DNA of 64,000 nucleotides, from positions 64,882 through 128,881 of the forward strand of contig JAQUPF010000008.1 of the NCBI GenBank assembly GCA_028716845.1. Reading direction: 5' to 3'. Shown here piece by piece: positions 51,572 to 61,535 of this stretch. This stretch comes from a bacterium (lineage in GTDB: Bacteria; Auribacterota; Tritonobacteria; UBA1439). Each line of letters starts with the position of its first letter. Positions within the stretch are counted from its first letter, which is position 1. The notes beneath the pieces are model-generated. The model saw only the letters and a program-made list of their open reading frames with translations. It was not told where the DNA came from and ran no database searches. The position numbers and the translations under genes were made by a program.

Positions 51572-53083
51572 ATGGCTCCCTGGCGCCGTCCGCTCGTCCG
51601 CGTCGCCCTCTACATCGGCGCGGTGATCGCGGCCGCCTACCTCCTCTTCCTCTCCCCTGCGGCGCTCCGGGCGCACGTCCGGGGGGCCGTCCTCCAGGTC
51701 CTCGACGCCGACGTCGACATGGGCGCCGTCTCGCTGCGCCCCCTCGCCGGCCTCACGATCGAACGCCTCGCCGTCAGGCCGTCCTCGGGCGGCGCGCCCA
51801 TCTTCGAGGCGAGGCGGATCAGGCTCAGGCCCCGCTGGCGCGCCCTCGCCCGGGGCCGCTTCGAGATCGCCGGGCTGAGTCTCCACGACGCCCGCCTCAC
51901 CGTCCTCCAGGAGGCGGACGGCCGGTCGCCGTGGGCGCAGTCGCTCCGCCGCGGGGGGGTGCCGGCGGGCGGGCGGCCGCCCGTCTTCCGCCTCCGCAAC
52001 GGCACCGTCACCGTCGGCCATCGCACCTTTCACGGCCTCGACTGCGAGATCGTCTCCTTCCCGTCGAAGAACACCATCGCGATCCGCGGCGGCATCCGCG
52101 ACCCGTTCTGGGGCGACTACGCGATCGCCGGGGACATCGACCGGGACGCGGAGACGATACGGCTCTCGTTCGAGAGCCGCGGCCTCCGCCTGACCGGTGA
52201 CTGGGTCCGTGCCTTCCCGCTCGTGGGACGGGACATCTGGGAACGGTACGCGCCCGAGGGGCTCTTCGACCTCTCGGGCTCGGTCACCCACTGCTGGGGG
52301 TCCGACCGGCGGCTCGATTACAACCTGCTCTTCACGGGGAAGGATTCCTCCTGCCGCTACCTCGTCTTCCCCGTCACCGATGCCACGGGACGGGTCTTTG
52401 TCGACCCCCGCGCCGTGGTCGTCAACCAGCTTCGCGGGAGGCTGTTCGGCGGCAGGGTCGAGGGGTACAGCATCGTCAACCTGGACTCCCCCCGCACCCA
52501 TTTCAGCCGTTACGCCTTCACCGGGGTGGACATGGGCGAGTTCCTGCGGGGCTTCCAGACCTCGCCTGCGCCGCTCGCCGGCAGCGGGAGCGGGCACGCG
52601 GAATTCAGCGGCGATTCCGATCTCGGGACCCTCACCGGGAGGGCCGAGGTCCGGATCCCGGACGCCCGCCTCTGGAGGTTTCCGGTCATCCTGAGCATCC
52701 TCTCCTGGCTCCAGTACGACCTCACGAGGGTGCAGGAGCCGCTCCAGGACTGCACGGTGGTCTTCACCTTCTCCGAGGACGGCTACACGTTCGAGGAGAT
52801 CAGCCTCGTGAGCGACGTTCTCGACATCTACGGGGAGGGGCGCGCGGACCCCGACGGGAGCCTCGACCTCACCTTCTACGCCCGCCCGGTGACGAGGACG
52901 CCGATCTTCCTGGCGGACCTGCTCATCCAGCCGGCGATCGACAGCATCGCGGGGAACGTCGCGCAGTTCGGCGTCACGGGCACCGCCGCGAATCCGCGCC
53001 TCCGGGTCATCCCGCTGCGGCCGTTGGGGGGACGGATCGTCTCCTTCTTCGACGCGCTCACCCGGCAGCGGGCCGGCCGGTGA
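51572..53083 (+). CDS. AsmA-like envelope protein
   Basis: 503 residues with an N-terminal transmembrane anchor (about 9-30) and a long beta-rich periplasmic region built of AsmA/TamB-type repeats (LAGLTIERLAVRPSSGG, GGRVEGYSIVNLDSP, GLRLTGDW). The C-terminal part includes TFEEISLVSDVLDIYGEGRAD. AsmA-like proteins help carry phospholipid between membranes or shape outer-membrane assembly. Operon with the DUF1573 gene. Confidence 0.75.
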   Translation: MAPWRRPLVRVALYIGAVIAAAYLLFLSPAALRAHVRGAVLQVLDADVDMGAVSLRPLAGLTIERLAVRPSSGGAPIFEARRIRLRPRWRALARGRFEIAGLSLHDARLTVLQEADGRSPWAQSLRRGGVPAGGRPPVFRLRNGTVTVGHRTFHGLDCEIVSFPSKNTIAIRGGIRDPFWGDYAIAGDIDRDAETIRLSFESRGLRLTGDWVRAFPLVGRDIWERYAPEGLFDLSGSVTHCWGSDRRLDYNLLFTGKDSSCRYLVFPVTDATGRVFVDPRAVVVNQLRGRLFGGRVEGYSIVNLDSPRTHFSRYAFTGVDMGEFLRGFQTSPAPLAGSGSGHAEFSGDSDLGTLTGRAEVRIPDARLWRFPVILSILSWLQYDLTRVQEPLQDCTVVFTFSEDGYTFEEISLVSDVLDIYGEGRADPDGSLDLTFYARPVTRTPIFLADLLIQPAIDSIAGNVAQFGVTGTAANPRLRVIPLRPLGGRIVSFFDALTRQRAGR

Positions 53084-53086
53084 ACG

Positions 53087-54799
53087 CTACCGCCGGAGGC
53101 CGGCGAGGAGCCTCGACAGCGGGTAGGTGTTCACCACGTCCTCCGCCTCGCACCAGGCCCGCCGCGCGACGAAGAGGCCGTAGCGCATCAGCTCGAGCTG
53201 CGCCCGGGAGTGGGCGTCGGTGTTGACGGCGAGCCTGACGCCGCCCTCCCTCGCGAGGCGGGCGTGTGCGTCGTTCAGGTCGAGCCGGTCCGGGTGGGCG
53301 TTGATCTCGAGGATGACGCCCAGGTCCGCCGCCGCCCGCACGACCGCCGCCATGTCGACCTCGTACGGGGCCCGCTCGAGGACGAGCCTCCCCGTCGGGT
53401 GGCCGAGGATGTGGACGCGGGGGTTGCCGATCCCCCTGATGATGCGCCGCGTCATCTCCGCCTCCGGCATGTTGAACCGGTAGTGGACCGAGGCGACGAC
53501 GACGTCGCACCGCTCGAGGATCGCGTCGTCGAGATCGAGGCCGCCGTCGGGGAGGATGTCCACCTCGACCCCCTTGAGGATGCGGATGCCGCCGGCGGCC
53601 GCCTCCGCCCGCTCGATCTCCCTGAAATGCCGCGCGAGCCGCTCCTCGTCCAGCCCCCGGGCGACCCGCACCGCCTTCGAGTGCTCCGTCACGGCGATGT
53701 ACTCGTAGCCGAGCTCCCGCGCCGCGCGCGCCATGTCGAGGACCGTGTCCTTCCCGTCCGTGGCGGTCGTGTGCATCTGGAGGTCGCCCCGGATATCCCC
53801 GGGGCCGACGAGTTTCGGCAGCCGCCCCTCCGCCGCCGCCTCGATCTCCCCGCGGTTCTCGCGGAGCTCCGGGGGGATGAGCGGGAGGCCGAGCGATGCG
53901 TAGACGTCCTTCTCGCTCCGCCCGGCGACGCGCCGCGCCCCCTTGAACACCCCGTACTCGCTCAGTTTGAGCTTCCGGTCGACCGCGCGCGTCCGCAGGG
54001 CGATGTTGTGCTCCTTGGATCCGGTGAAGTACTGGAGGGCCGCGCCGAAGCTCTCCCGCTCGAGGACGCGCACGTCCACCTGGAGGCCGCACGTGAGCCG
54101 GGCGCTCGACCTGGTCTTCCCGTGCGCGAGCACCGCCTCGACGGCGTCGTACCGCGCGAAGCGGTCCATGATGTCGGAGCCGGGGCCGCAGATGGCGAGG
54201 ATGTCGATATCCCCGACCGTCTCCCTCCTCCTCCGGAGGCTGCCCGCCGGTTCGACCGCACGAACCCCCGTGCCCTCCCGCAGGTAGCGGACGATCGATT
54301 CCGCGTAATCGAGCGCGACGGAGAGCTTGAACCGCCCCCGGCCCTCCCTGTAGCGGGCGATCGCCCCGAGCAGATTCTCCTCGCTCCTGCCGCCCATGCG
54401 GAAGAGCTCGCGCAGCCTCCCCTCCCGCGCCGCCGTCTCCAGCTTGTCGATCGTGTCTATCCCGAGCTCGTCGTGGAAGAGCTTCACCTTCTTCGGGCCG
54501 AGCCCCTCGATCCGCAGCAGCTCCGTCAGCCCCCGGGGAAGGCCCGCGCGGAGCTCCTCGAGGAACCGCAGCCTCCCGGTGGAGACGATCTCCCTGATCT
54601 TCTCGTCGATCGATTTCCCGATCCCCGGGATCTTCTCGATGTCCTCGCCCGCCCCGATCATCCCGGCGACGCCGGACGGCATGTCGCCGATGGTGCGGGC
54701 GGCGTTCCTGTACGACCGGATGCGGAACGGGTTCTCGCCCTTGATGTCGAGGATGTCGGCGACCTCCTCGAAGATGTCCGCGATCGCCCTGTTTTCCAT
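53087..54799 (-). CDS. PolX-family DNA polymerase with PHP exonuclease domain
   Basis: 570 residues. Pol beta-like N-terminal part: helical NENPFRIRSYRNAA-like start, HhH motifs (IPGIGKSIDEKI, IEGLGPKKV), catalytic Asp pair VGDIDILAI, and LQVDVRV. A C-terminal PHP domain (about 335-570) follows with HTTATDGKD, TEHSK, EINAHPDRLD and NTDAHS. Repairs gaps in DNA, with 3'-5' exonuclease in the PHP domain. The gene is alone, with TATAAT at 54821-54816. Confidence 0.93.
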   Translation of the reverse strand: MENRAIADIFEEVADILDIKGENPFRIRSYRNAARTIGDMPSGVAGMIGAGEDIEKIPGIGKSIDEKIREIVSTGRLRFLEELRAGLPRGLTELLRIEGLGPKKVKLFHDELGIDTIDKLETAAREGRLRELFRMGGRSEENLLGAIARYREGRGRFKLSVALDYAESIVRYLREGTGVRAVEPAGSLRRRRETVGDIDILAICGPGSDIMDRFARYDAVEAVLAHGKTRSSARLTCGLQVDVRVLERESFGAALQYFTGSKEHNIALRTRAVDRKLKLSEYGVFKGARRVAGRSEKDVYASLGLPLIPPELRENRGEIEAAAEGRLPKLVGPGDIRGDLQMHTTATDGKDTVLDMARAARELGYEYIAVTEHSKAVRVARGLDEERLARHFREIERAEAAAGGIRILKGVEVDILPDGGLDLDDAILERCDVVVASVHYRFNMPEAEMTRRIIRGIGNPRVHILGHPTGRLVLERAPYEVDMAAVVRAAADLGVILEINAHPDRLDLNDAHARLAREGGVRLAVNTDAHSRAQLELMRYGLFVARRAWCEAEDVVNTYPLSRLLAGLRR

Positions 54800-54815
54800 G
54801 TCTCCCTCTCGATCC

Positions 54816-54845
54816 ATTATATCACTCGAAACCCCCGATTTGTCA
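54816..54845 (-). promoter_or_regulatory. Predicted promoter of the PolX gene
   Basis: On the minus strand TGACAA (54845-54840), 18 bp spacer, TATAAT (54821-54816). Confidence 0.5.
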
Positions 54846-54882
54846 TCCGCATCGCGCTCGATCCGCCGCATATCAAAGACCC

Positions 54883-55190
54883 AATCCACCACGGATGTTC
54901 ACAGATCATTACGGATCAGCACGGATCCGGATGCAGCCCTGGTCCAGCCGTAAGCTGTACGCCATAAGCTGTATTGCTGACGGCTGCCGCGGAGAGCCGC
55001 AGGCGATAACGTTCTTGCCGCGGCAGGAACCCTGTATCTGCTGCAATCCAAGCCGTGGAGATCCGTCATGATCCGTTTCAATCCGGGGCCTTTAGCGCAT
55101 TATTCCGCCGCGGCTCGTGCGATGTACGAAGGACGAACGACGACCGACGAACTTCGTTTGCAGGATCCGCGGCGATCCGCGGTCGATTGA
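54883..55190. repeat. Interspersed repeat mosaic
   Basis: Holds ccaatccaccacggat (54883), a stretch with taagctgtacgccataagctg (54949), the gaaccctgtatctgctgcaat module (55027-55086), and a diverged copy of the 95 bp module with acgaaggacgaacgacgac (55108-55155). Not coding; no RNA gene seen. Confidence 0.85.
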
Positions 55191-55221
55191 GGCCTCATGC
55201 ATGCCTGCCTCCTTTCGGCGC

Positions 55222-55250
55222 TTGCCGCCGCCGTCCGCCTGTGCCATAAT
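55222..55250 (+). promoter_or_regulatory. Predicted promoter of the class II aldolase gene
   Basis: TTGCCG (55222-55227), 17 bp spacer, CATAAT (55245-55250). Start codon 29 bp downstream with GGAAGGAGG. Confidence 0.6.
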
Positions 55251-55264
55251 GACGAAGCACGTGA

Positions 55265-56206
<942 letters not shown>

Positions 56207-56259
56207 CTTCGCGGCCGGCGGGCCGCCGGCCGGGAGCCGTTCGTGAGAAGGAGACATCA

Positions 56260-56658
56260 ATGACCCAGACAATCGCGCTGCTCGTCCCGTTCGCCCTCGC
56301 CGTGTCCGCCATGCTCCTCGCGGTCGCGGTTCTCCTCCACGTCCGCCAGACGCGCCGACGCCTCGACGGGATCGACGTCGAGGGCCTCGCGCGACGCCTC
56401 TCCGCCGTCGAGGAGCGGACGGCCGAGGCCGAACGGGCCGTCGAGGCCTGCCGGAAGGGCGGCGCCGAGATGCAGATGCGCGCGAAGGCGATCGAGAACG
56501 ACGTGGCCGAGGTCAGGACCGAGAGCGCGCGATTCCTCGGCATCTTCAAGACCGTCCTCTACGGATTCGACTACATCGTGCAGGGCTGCAAGAGCGCCCT
56601 CGAGATCAGCGCCCCGGAGACGCCCCCGGCCGAGAAGCGGATCACCGGCGAGGAATGA
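56260..56658 (+). CDS. Small membrane-anchored coiled-coil protein
   Basis: 132 residues: one N-terminal transmembrane segment (about 5-27, LLVPFALAVSAMLLAVAV) followed by a coiled coil (about 30-90, RRLSAVEERTAEAERAVEA) and a C-terminal tail. No family recognised. 53 bp after the aldolase gene with AGAAGGAG upstream; possibly an operon with the CNNM genes after it. Confidence 0.6.
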   Translation: MTQTIALLVPFALAVSAMLLAVAVLLHVRQTRRRLDGIDVEGLARRLSAVEERTAEAERAVEACRKGGAEMQMRAKAIENDVAEVRTESARFLGIFKTVLYGFDYIVQGCKSALEISAPETPPAEKRITGEE

Positions 56659-56694
56659 CGCCCGGGTGCGCCGCCGGAGGGGTGTGAGCACCGT

Positions 56695-57945
56695 TTGAAC
56701 AGGTACGTCCTCTATCACGCCGTCGGCATCGCCGCGCTCCTCTGCGTCTCGTTCTTCTTCTCCTGCACCGAAACGACCCTCTTCTCCCTCTCCGATTACC
56801 AGGTCAAGAAGCTCCAGCGGCGGCGGGACAGGCGGGGGGCCCTCGTCGCGCGCCTCCTCTCGAATCCGCGGCGCCTCCTCATCTCCATCCTCATCGGAAA
56901 CATGTTCGTCAACATCTTCGCCTCCGTCCTCGGCGACTCCCTCACGCGGCGCGTCATCCCCGGGGCGGAGGGGACGCTCGTCGCCATCATCCTCATGACC
57001 TTCGCCGTCCTCATCATGGGGGAGATCACGCCGAAGACCATCGCGATCCAGTGGAACGAGCGCCTCGCGCCCCTCGTCGCCCCCCTCATCAACGCCATCG
57101 GCGTCGCCCTCTTCCCCGTCCGCCGCGTGGTCCGCGCCGTCTCGGACGCCGTCATCTCGGCCTTCACCGGCCCGGTCGTCCCCGCCGAGCCGGCGATCAC
57201 CGAGGAGGAGATCAAGACCGCCATCCGCCTCGGCTCCCGGGAGGGCGTCGTGGACCCCGAGGAGCGCCAGATGATCCAGGGGGTCTTCAACTTCGCCGAC
57301 CGGCGGGTGGCCGCCCTCATGCGCCCCCGCCCGGAGGTGCTCGCCTTCGAGGCGGGCATGCCGATCGACCGCATCGAGCGGACCATCAGGGAGCGCCAGT
57401 ACTCCCGCATCCCCGTGTACGAGGGGTCGTTCGACAACGTCATCGGCATCCTCCACGTCAAGGACCTCATGCGGGGGGCGCCCGCGGAGGGGGGCCTCAG
57501 GGCGCTCCTCAAGCCCGCCTATTTCGTCCCCGAGTCGATGAAGGCCTCCTCCCTCCTCCGCGAGTTCCGGCGCCGCCGGATGCACATCGCCGTCGTCGCG
57601 GACGAGTACGGGAGCGTCTCGGGCATCGTGACCCTTGACGACCTCCTCGAGGAGGTCGTCGGCGAGGTGCGCGACAAGGGCGCCGGAACGCCGCTGTTCC
57701 GGCAGGTCGACCTCCACACCTTCCGGGTGAGCGCGCGGATGGGGCTCGACGCGTTCAACGAGCTCTTCGGGACGCAGCTCGCCGATCCACGCAACGCGAC
57801 GATCGGCGGCTGCCTCGTTCGGCTGCTCGGGCGCATACCCGAGGTCGGCCGCCAGATCCGGCACGGCGGCCTCCTCTTCACCGTCGCCGCCGCGACGGGC
57901 AGCAGGGTCGACGAGCTCGTGGTGAGCCGGGAGGCGCGGCGATGA
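56695..57945 (+). CDS. CNNM/CBS-domain membrane protein (HlyC/CorC family) 1
   Basis: 416 residues from a TTG start; GGAGGGG lies 13 bp upstream. Four hydrophobic segments (about 1-150, with SCTETTLFSLSDYQV and PKTIAIQWN) form a CNNM domain, followed by a CBS pair (about 210-330) with RIPVYEGSFDNVIGILHVKDL, cited in parts, and a CorC/HlyC C-terminal domain. Linked to magnesium or cobalt homeostasis. Overlaps the next, similar gene by 4 bp. Confidence 0.9.
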   Translation: MNRYVLYHAVGIAALLCVSFFFSCTETTLFSLSDYQVKKLQRRRDRRGALVARLLSNPRRLLISILIGNMFVNIFASVLGDSLTRRVIPGAEGTLVAIILMTFAVLIMGEITPKTIAIQWNERLAPLVAPLINAIGVALFPVRRVVRAVSDAVISAFTGPVVPAEPAITEEEIKTAIRLGSREGVVDPEERQMIQGVFNFADRRVAALMRPRPEVLAFEAGMPIDRIERTIRERQYSRIPVYEGSFDNVIGILHVKDLMRGAPAEGGLRALLKPAYFVPESMKASSLLREFRRRRMHIAVVADEYGSVSGIVTLDDLLEEVVGEVRDKGAGTPLFRQVDLHTFRVSARMGLDAFNELFGTQLADPRNATIGGCLVRLLGRIPEVGRQIRHGGLLFTVAAATGSRVDELVVSREARR

Positions 57946-59174
57946 TCGCCCTCGCCGTCGCCTTCATTCTCGCCTGCCTCTTCCTCCAGGCCTTCTTCGC
58001 CGGCTCGGAGATGGCGGTGATCTCCTGCAGCCGGATCAGGGTCCGGCACAAGGCGGAGCTCGGCCACCGGCGCGCGCGGATCATCCAGGGCTTCCTCGAG
58101 GAGCCGCGGAGCCTGCTCGCCACGACCCTCGTCGGCTACAACGTCGCGGTGGTGGCCGGCTCCTGCGTCCTCAACAACCTCCTTTCGGTCTACGCCCCCG
58201 CGGGCACCGAGAACCTCTTCTCGCTCCTCCTCTACTACCCGCTCGTCCTCATCGGCGGGCAGATCGTGCCGATGGCCGTCGGCCGGCAGCGCGCGAACAC
58301 CCTCTGCCTCGCCTGCGCCCGCTGGCTCCGGGTCGCGTACCGGGCGCTCTTCCCGCTCGTCTTCAGCGCATCGAGGCTCGGCGACGCCATCAGCCGCCTC
58401 CTCACGAGGGGGAAGTCGCTGAAGAACCCCTTCGTCACGCGGGAGGAGCTCGAGCTCATGCTCAAGGAGAGCCACACGGCCGGCGTTCTCGACCGCGAGG
58501 AGAAGGAGATGATCGAGGAGATCTTCCACTTCGGCGAGACGACCGTGCGCGAGGCGATGGTGCCGCTCATCAACGTCGTCGCCGCGCCGGACACGGCGAC
58601 CGCCGGCGAGGTGCGGGCCCTCATCGCCTCGAGCCGCCACTCCCGCATCCCCGTCTACGCCGGCAGGATCGACAACGTCATCGGCACGGTCCGCGCGACC
58701 GACCTCGCCGGCCTCCCCGCCGACCGGGGGATCGGGGAACTCCTGCGATCCCCCTACCTCGTCCCCGAATCCGCCTCACTCGAGACGGTGCTCGCCGGGT
58801 TCAGGCGCAGGGGGAGGAACATCGCCATCGCCGTCGACGAGTACGGCGGCGTGTCGGGCATCATCACGCTCATGGACATCGCCGAGGAGATCATGGGCGA
58901 GATCGAGGACATCGCGGAGGAGGCGCCCCGGACGGCGGCCGAGACGATCATCCTCGAGGGGTCAATGCGCATCGAGGCGTTCAACGAGGAGTTCGGGCAG
59001 CGCCTCCCCCGCGAGGCGGCCGAGACGATCGGCGGCTTCGTCACCGGCCTGGTCGGCGCGATCCCGCAGCAGGGCGCCGAGGTCTCCTACGAGAACCTCC
59101 GTTTTCGCGTCCTCGAGGCGACGGACCGGCGGGTGACGAAGGTGGAGGTCGCGGGCGCCCGCCACGGCGGGTGA
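57942..59174 (+). CDS. CNNM/CBS-domain membrane protein (HlyC/CorC family) 2
   Basis: 410 residues, paralogous to its neighbour: CNNM domain (about 1-150, FAGSEMAVISCSRIRV, GGQIVPMAVG), CBS pair with RIPVYAGRIDNVIGTVRATDL, cited in parts, and CorC-type C-terminus. The ATG overlaps the previous stop. A pair of adjacent CNNM proteins could form a heterodimer. Confidence 0.9.
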   Translation: MIALAVAFILACLFLQAFFAGSEMAVISCSRIRVRHKAELGHRRARIIQGFLEEPRSLLATTLVGYNVAVVAGSCVLNNLLSVYAPAGTENLFSLLLYYPLVLIGGQIVPMAVGRQRANTLCLACARWLRVAYRALFPLVFSASRLGDAISRLLTRGKSLKNPFVTREELELMLKESHTAGVLDREEKEMIEEIFHFGETTVREAMVPLINVVAAPDTATAGEVRALIASSRHSRIPVYAGRIDNVIGTVRATDLAGLPADRGIGELLRSPYLVPESASLETVLAGFRRRGRNIAIAVDEYGGVSGIITLMDIAEEIMGEIEDIAEEAPRTAAETIILEGSMRIEAFNEEFGQRLPREAAETIGGFVTGLVGAIPQQGAEVSYENLRFRVLEATDRRVTKVEVAGARHGG

Positions 59175-59202
59175 CGCGGCGGACTGAGAAAGGACGGTGC
59201 GA

Positions 59203-59559
59203 ATGGGCGCGGACGACGCGCGGGTGCGTATGGACAACCTCTATCGCGAGGAGCAGTTCACCGACCTCGGCATGGCCTCGGTGCGGATGCTGTCGCCCGT
59301 CAGGCCCGACGGGTCTCCCGAGGAAACCCGGCCCGCGGTGTTCATCGGGCAGGCGCACGTCCTCTCCTCCGCGGGGCCGCTCCCGGTCCAGTTCCCGATC
59401 GAGGCGGCGAGCCTCCGCGAGGCGCTGGAGCGGTTCCCCGTGGCGATGAAGGCGGGCGTCGAGCGGATGATCGCGGAGGCGAAGGAGATCCAGCGCCAGG
59501 AGGCGTCTCGACTCATCGTGCCGGGCGAGGGGACCGGCGGCATTATCAAACCGGCCTGA
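59203..59559 (+). CDS. Conserved small protein of unknown function
   Basis: 118 residues; ATG chosen because GAAAGGA lies 8 bp upstream (a GTG at 59197 is too close). Residues 8-20 (VRMDNLYREEQFT) and 40-70 (AVFIGQAHVLSSAG) look folded, and a helix (SLREALERFPVAMKAGVERMI) ends the core. No family recognised. 28 bp after the CNNM pair. Confidence 0.65.
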   Translation: MGADDARVRMDNLYREEQFTDLGMASVRMLSPVRPDGSPEETRPAVFIGQAHVLSSAGPLPVQFPIEAASLREALERFPVAMKAGVERMIAEAKEIQRQEASRLIVPGEGTGGIIKPA

Positions 59560-59573
59560 GCCGGACGCGGCGG

Positions 59574-59602
59574 TTGCATTCCGCCGGCGAATGCGGTATA
59601 GA
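59574..59602 (+). promoter_or_regulatory. Predicted promoter of the small membrane protein gene
   Basis: TTGCAT (59574-59579), 17 bp spacer, TATAGA (59597-59602). Confidence 0.55.
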
Positions 59603-59630
59603 GGGGGGCGTCGAGCGTACGGGAGGGCCC

Positions 59631-59819
59631 ATGGAAATCATCGTCAAGCTTTTCATCGGGTTCGCCATCTTCTTCACGGGCGTCGTCCTGAACGTGAGGA
59701 TCATGCGGCGCACCGGCGGCAAGGCGGAGGGGTTCATGCCGATGCTGTCGTTCATCATCATCTGCGCCGGCCTCGTCGCCCTCGTCGTGATGGCGAGCAC
59801 CATCCAGGTGTCGCTCTAG
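59631..59819 (+). CDS. Small membrane protein
   Basis: 62 residues with two hydrophobic segments (about 3-22 and 38-58), a basic loop between (RIMRRTGGKAEG) and a short tail. No family recognised. Has its own promoter and GGGAGGGCCC. Confidence 0.6.
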   Translation: MEIIVKLFIGFAIFFTGVVLNVRIMRRTGGKAEGFMPMLSFIIICAGLVALVVMASTIQVSL

Positions 59820-59842
59820 CCGCCGGCCCGCGCCCGGCCCCC

Positions 59843-61126
59843 TCAGAGCGCCCGGATCCGCTCCACCCGCGCCTGGAGCTCCCGGTCGTACGCCGCCCAG
59901 TCGGTGATCGGCCTCGTCGCCACCCCGCTCTCCATCGCCGCCCGGGCGACCCTGGGCGCGAGCCGGAGAAGCACCCGCGGGTCGAACGGCTTCGGGATGA
60001 TGTAGTGGGGGCCGAAGGAGTACTCCGCGCCGCCGTAGGCCCGCCGCACCTCGTCGATGACCTCCTCCTTCGCGAGCGCCGCGAGCCCCTCGGTGGCGGC
60101 GTGCTTCATCGCCTCGTTGATGTGCGTGGCGCGCACGTCGAGCGCCCCTCGGAAGATGAACGGGAAGCCGAGGACGTTGTTCACCTGGTTCGGGTAGTCG
60201 GACCTGCCGGTCGCCACGATGGCGTCCGGCCGGGCCTCCGTGGCGGCCTCGTAGGTGATCTCCGGGTCGGGGTTCGCCATGGCGAAGACGACGGGCTGCC
60301 GGTTCATGGTGCGGAGCATCTCCCCGCTGACGAGGTCCTTGTAGGAGAGGCCGATGAAGACATCGGCCCCCCTGATGGCCTCCGCGAGGGTGCGGCACTT
60401 CGTCTTCGCGGCGAACGCCGCCATGTACGGGTTCATCCCCTTCGTCCGACCCTCGTAGATGACGCCCCCGATGTCGGAGAGGATGAGGTTCTCCTTCCGG
60501 ACGCCGAGGCTCAGCCAGTACTTCGCGCAGGCGAGGCCCGCCGCGCCCGCGCCGCTGAACACCACCCTGACGTCGCCGATGCGCTTCCCCGCAATCTCGA
60601 GGGCGTTGAGGAGGGCGGCGCCCGAGATGATCGCGGTCCCGTGCTGGTCGTCGTGGAAGACGGGGATCCGCATGTCGCGCTCGAGCGTCTCCTCGATCGG
60701 GAAGCACTCCGGCGCCTTGATGTCCTCCAGGTTGATGCCGCCGAACGTCGGCTCGAGGAGCTTCACCGTCCGGATGATCTCGTCCGGGTCCTCGCTCGCG
60801 ATCTCGAGGTCGAACGCGTCCACGTCCGCGAACCGCTTGAAGAGGACCGCCTTCCCCTCCATCACCGGCTTGCTCGCGAGCGCGCCGATGTTGCCGAGGC
60901 CGAGGACCGCGGTGCCGTTGGAGACGACCGCGATGAGGTTGCCGCGCGCCGTGTAGTCGTAGACGTCATCGGGCGACGCGGCGATCGCAAGGCTCGGCTT
61001 CGCCACGCCCGGCGTGTAGGCGAGGGAGAGGTCCTTCTGCGTCCGGCACGGCTTCGTCGGGATGACCTCGATCTTGCCGCGCCTTCCCGTCCGGTGGTAC
61101 TCGAGCGCCTCTTTCTCGGTGAACAT
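59843..61126 (-). CDS. NAD(P)-dependent malic enzyme
   Basis: 427 residues of the short bacterial form. [13 protein letters not shown], the metal-binding DDQHGTAI with VFHDDQ, the dinucleotide motif [14 protein letters not shown], and [12 protein letters not shown]. Converts malate to pyruvate and CO2. GGAGGGGGG precedes the ATG. No PTA domain is fused. Confidence 0.95.
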   Translation of the reverse strand: MFTEKEALEYHRTGRRGKIEVIPTKPCRTQKDLSLAYTPGVAKPSLAIAASPDDVYDYTARGNLIAVVSNGTAVLGLGNIGALASKPVMEGKAVLFKRFADVDAFDLEIASEDPDEIIRTVKLLEPTFGGINLEDIKAPECFPIEETLERDMRIPVFHDDQHGTAIISGAALLNALEIAGKRIGDVRVVFSGAGAAGLACAKYWLSLGVRKENLILSDIGGVIYEGRTKGMNPYMAAFAAKTKCRTLAEAIRGADVFIGLSYKDLVSGEMLRTMNRQPVVFAMANPDPEITYEAATEARPDAIVATGRSDYPNQVNNVLGFPFIFRGALDVRATHINEAMKHAATEGLAALAKEEVIDEVRRAYGGAEYSFGPHYIIPKPFDPRVLLRLAPRVARAAMESGVATRPITDWAAYDRELQARVERIRAL

Positions 61127-61160
61127 GGCCCCCCTCCTGTTGCGGCCGCCGTCGCACCGC

Positions 61161-61189
61161 ATTCTAGCACCGGCGCCGGCCCGCGCAAA
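61161..61189 (-). promoter_or_regulatory. Predicted promoter of the malic enzyme gene
   Basis: On the minus strand TTTGCG (61189-61184), 17 bp spacer, TAGAAT (61166-61161). Confidence 0.45.
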
Positions 61190-61202
61190 CCTTTTCATAT
61201 GC

Positions 61203-61432
61203 ACCACCAGCCACGGATCTTCACGGATTGGATTGCAGCAGATACAGGGTTCCTGCCGCGGATGAACGCGGATCCAAACGGTGAACCGCGGATCCACGCG
61301 GATCGTATGGAGCCACAGAGGGCACAGAGAACACGGAGGATATTGCTGCGTTCGACTTTGAACTTTCAACTTTAAACTGTGGTTGTTCTCCGTGACGAAA
61401 GGAGAGAGCTGCTATTCACGTTCATCCGCGGC
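61203..61432 (+). repeat. Interspersed repeat mosaic with near-full acagag unit
   Basis: An inverted module ttggattgcagcagatac (61227) runs into the acagag unit (61255-61432, from gccgcggatgaac to ttcatccgcggc). The unit's ends form an inverted repeat. More ccgcggat words follow to 61500. No gene is seen in this 409 bp gap. Confidence 0.88.
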
Positions 61433-61523
61433 GGAAGCGCTGTTCCCCCACGCTTCCGGCTGCAGTCGCATCCGCGATAATCCGCGTCAATCCGCGGCGA
61501 AATTTCCACCGTCACCGTTTTGG

Positions 61524-61529
61524 TATACT
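61524..61529 (+). promoter_or_regulatory. -10 box of the GGCT/amidoligase-like gene
   Basis: TATACT ends 6 bp before the GTG start at 61536, so transcription would begin at the start codon (leaderless). The -35 is poor. Confidence 0.45.
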
Positions 61530-61535
61530 GGGCGC

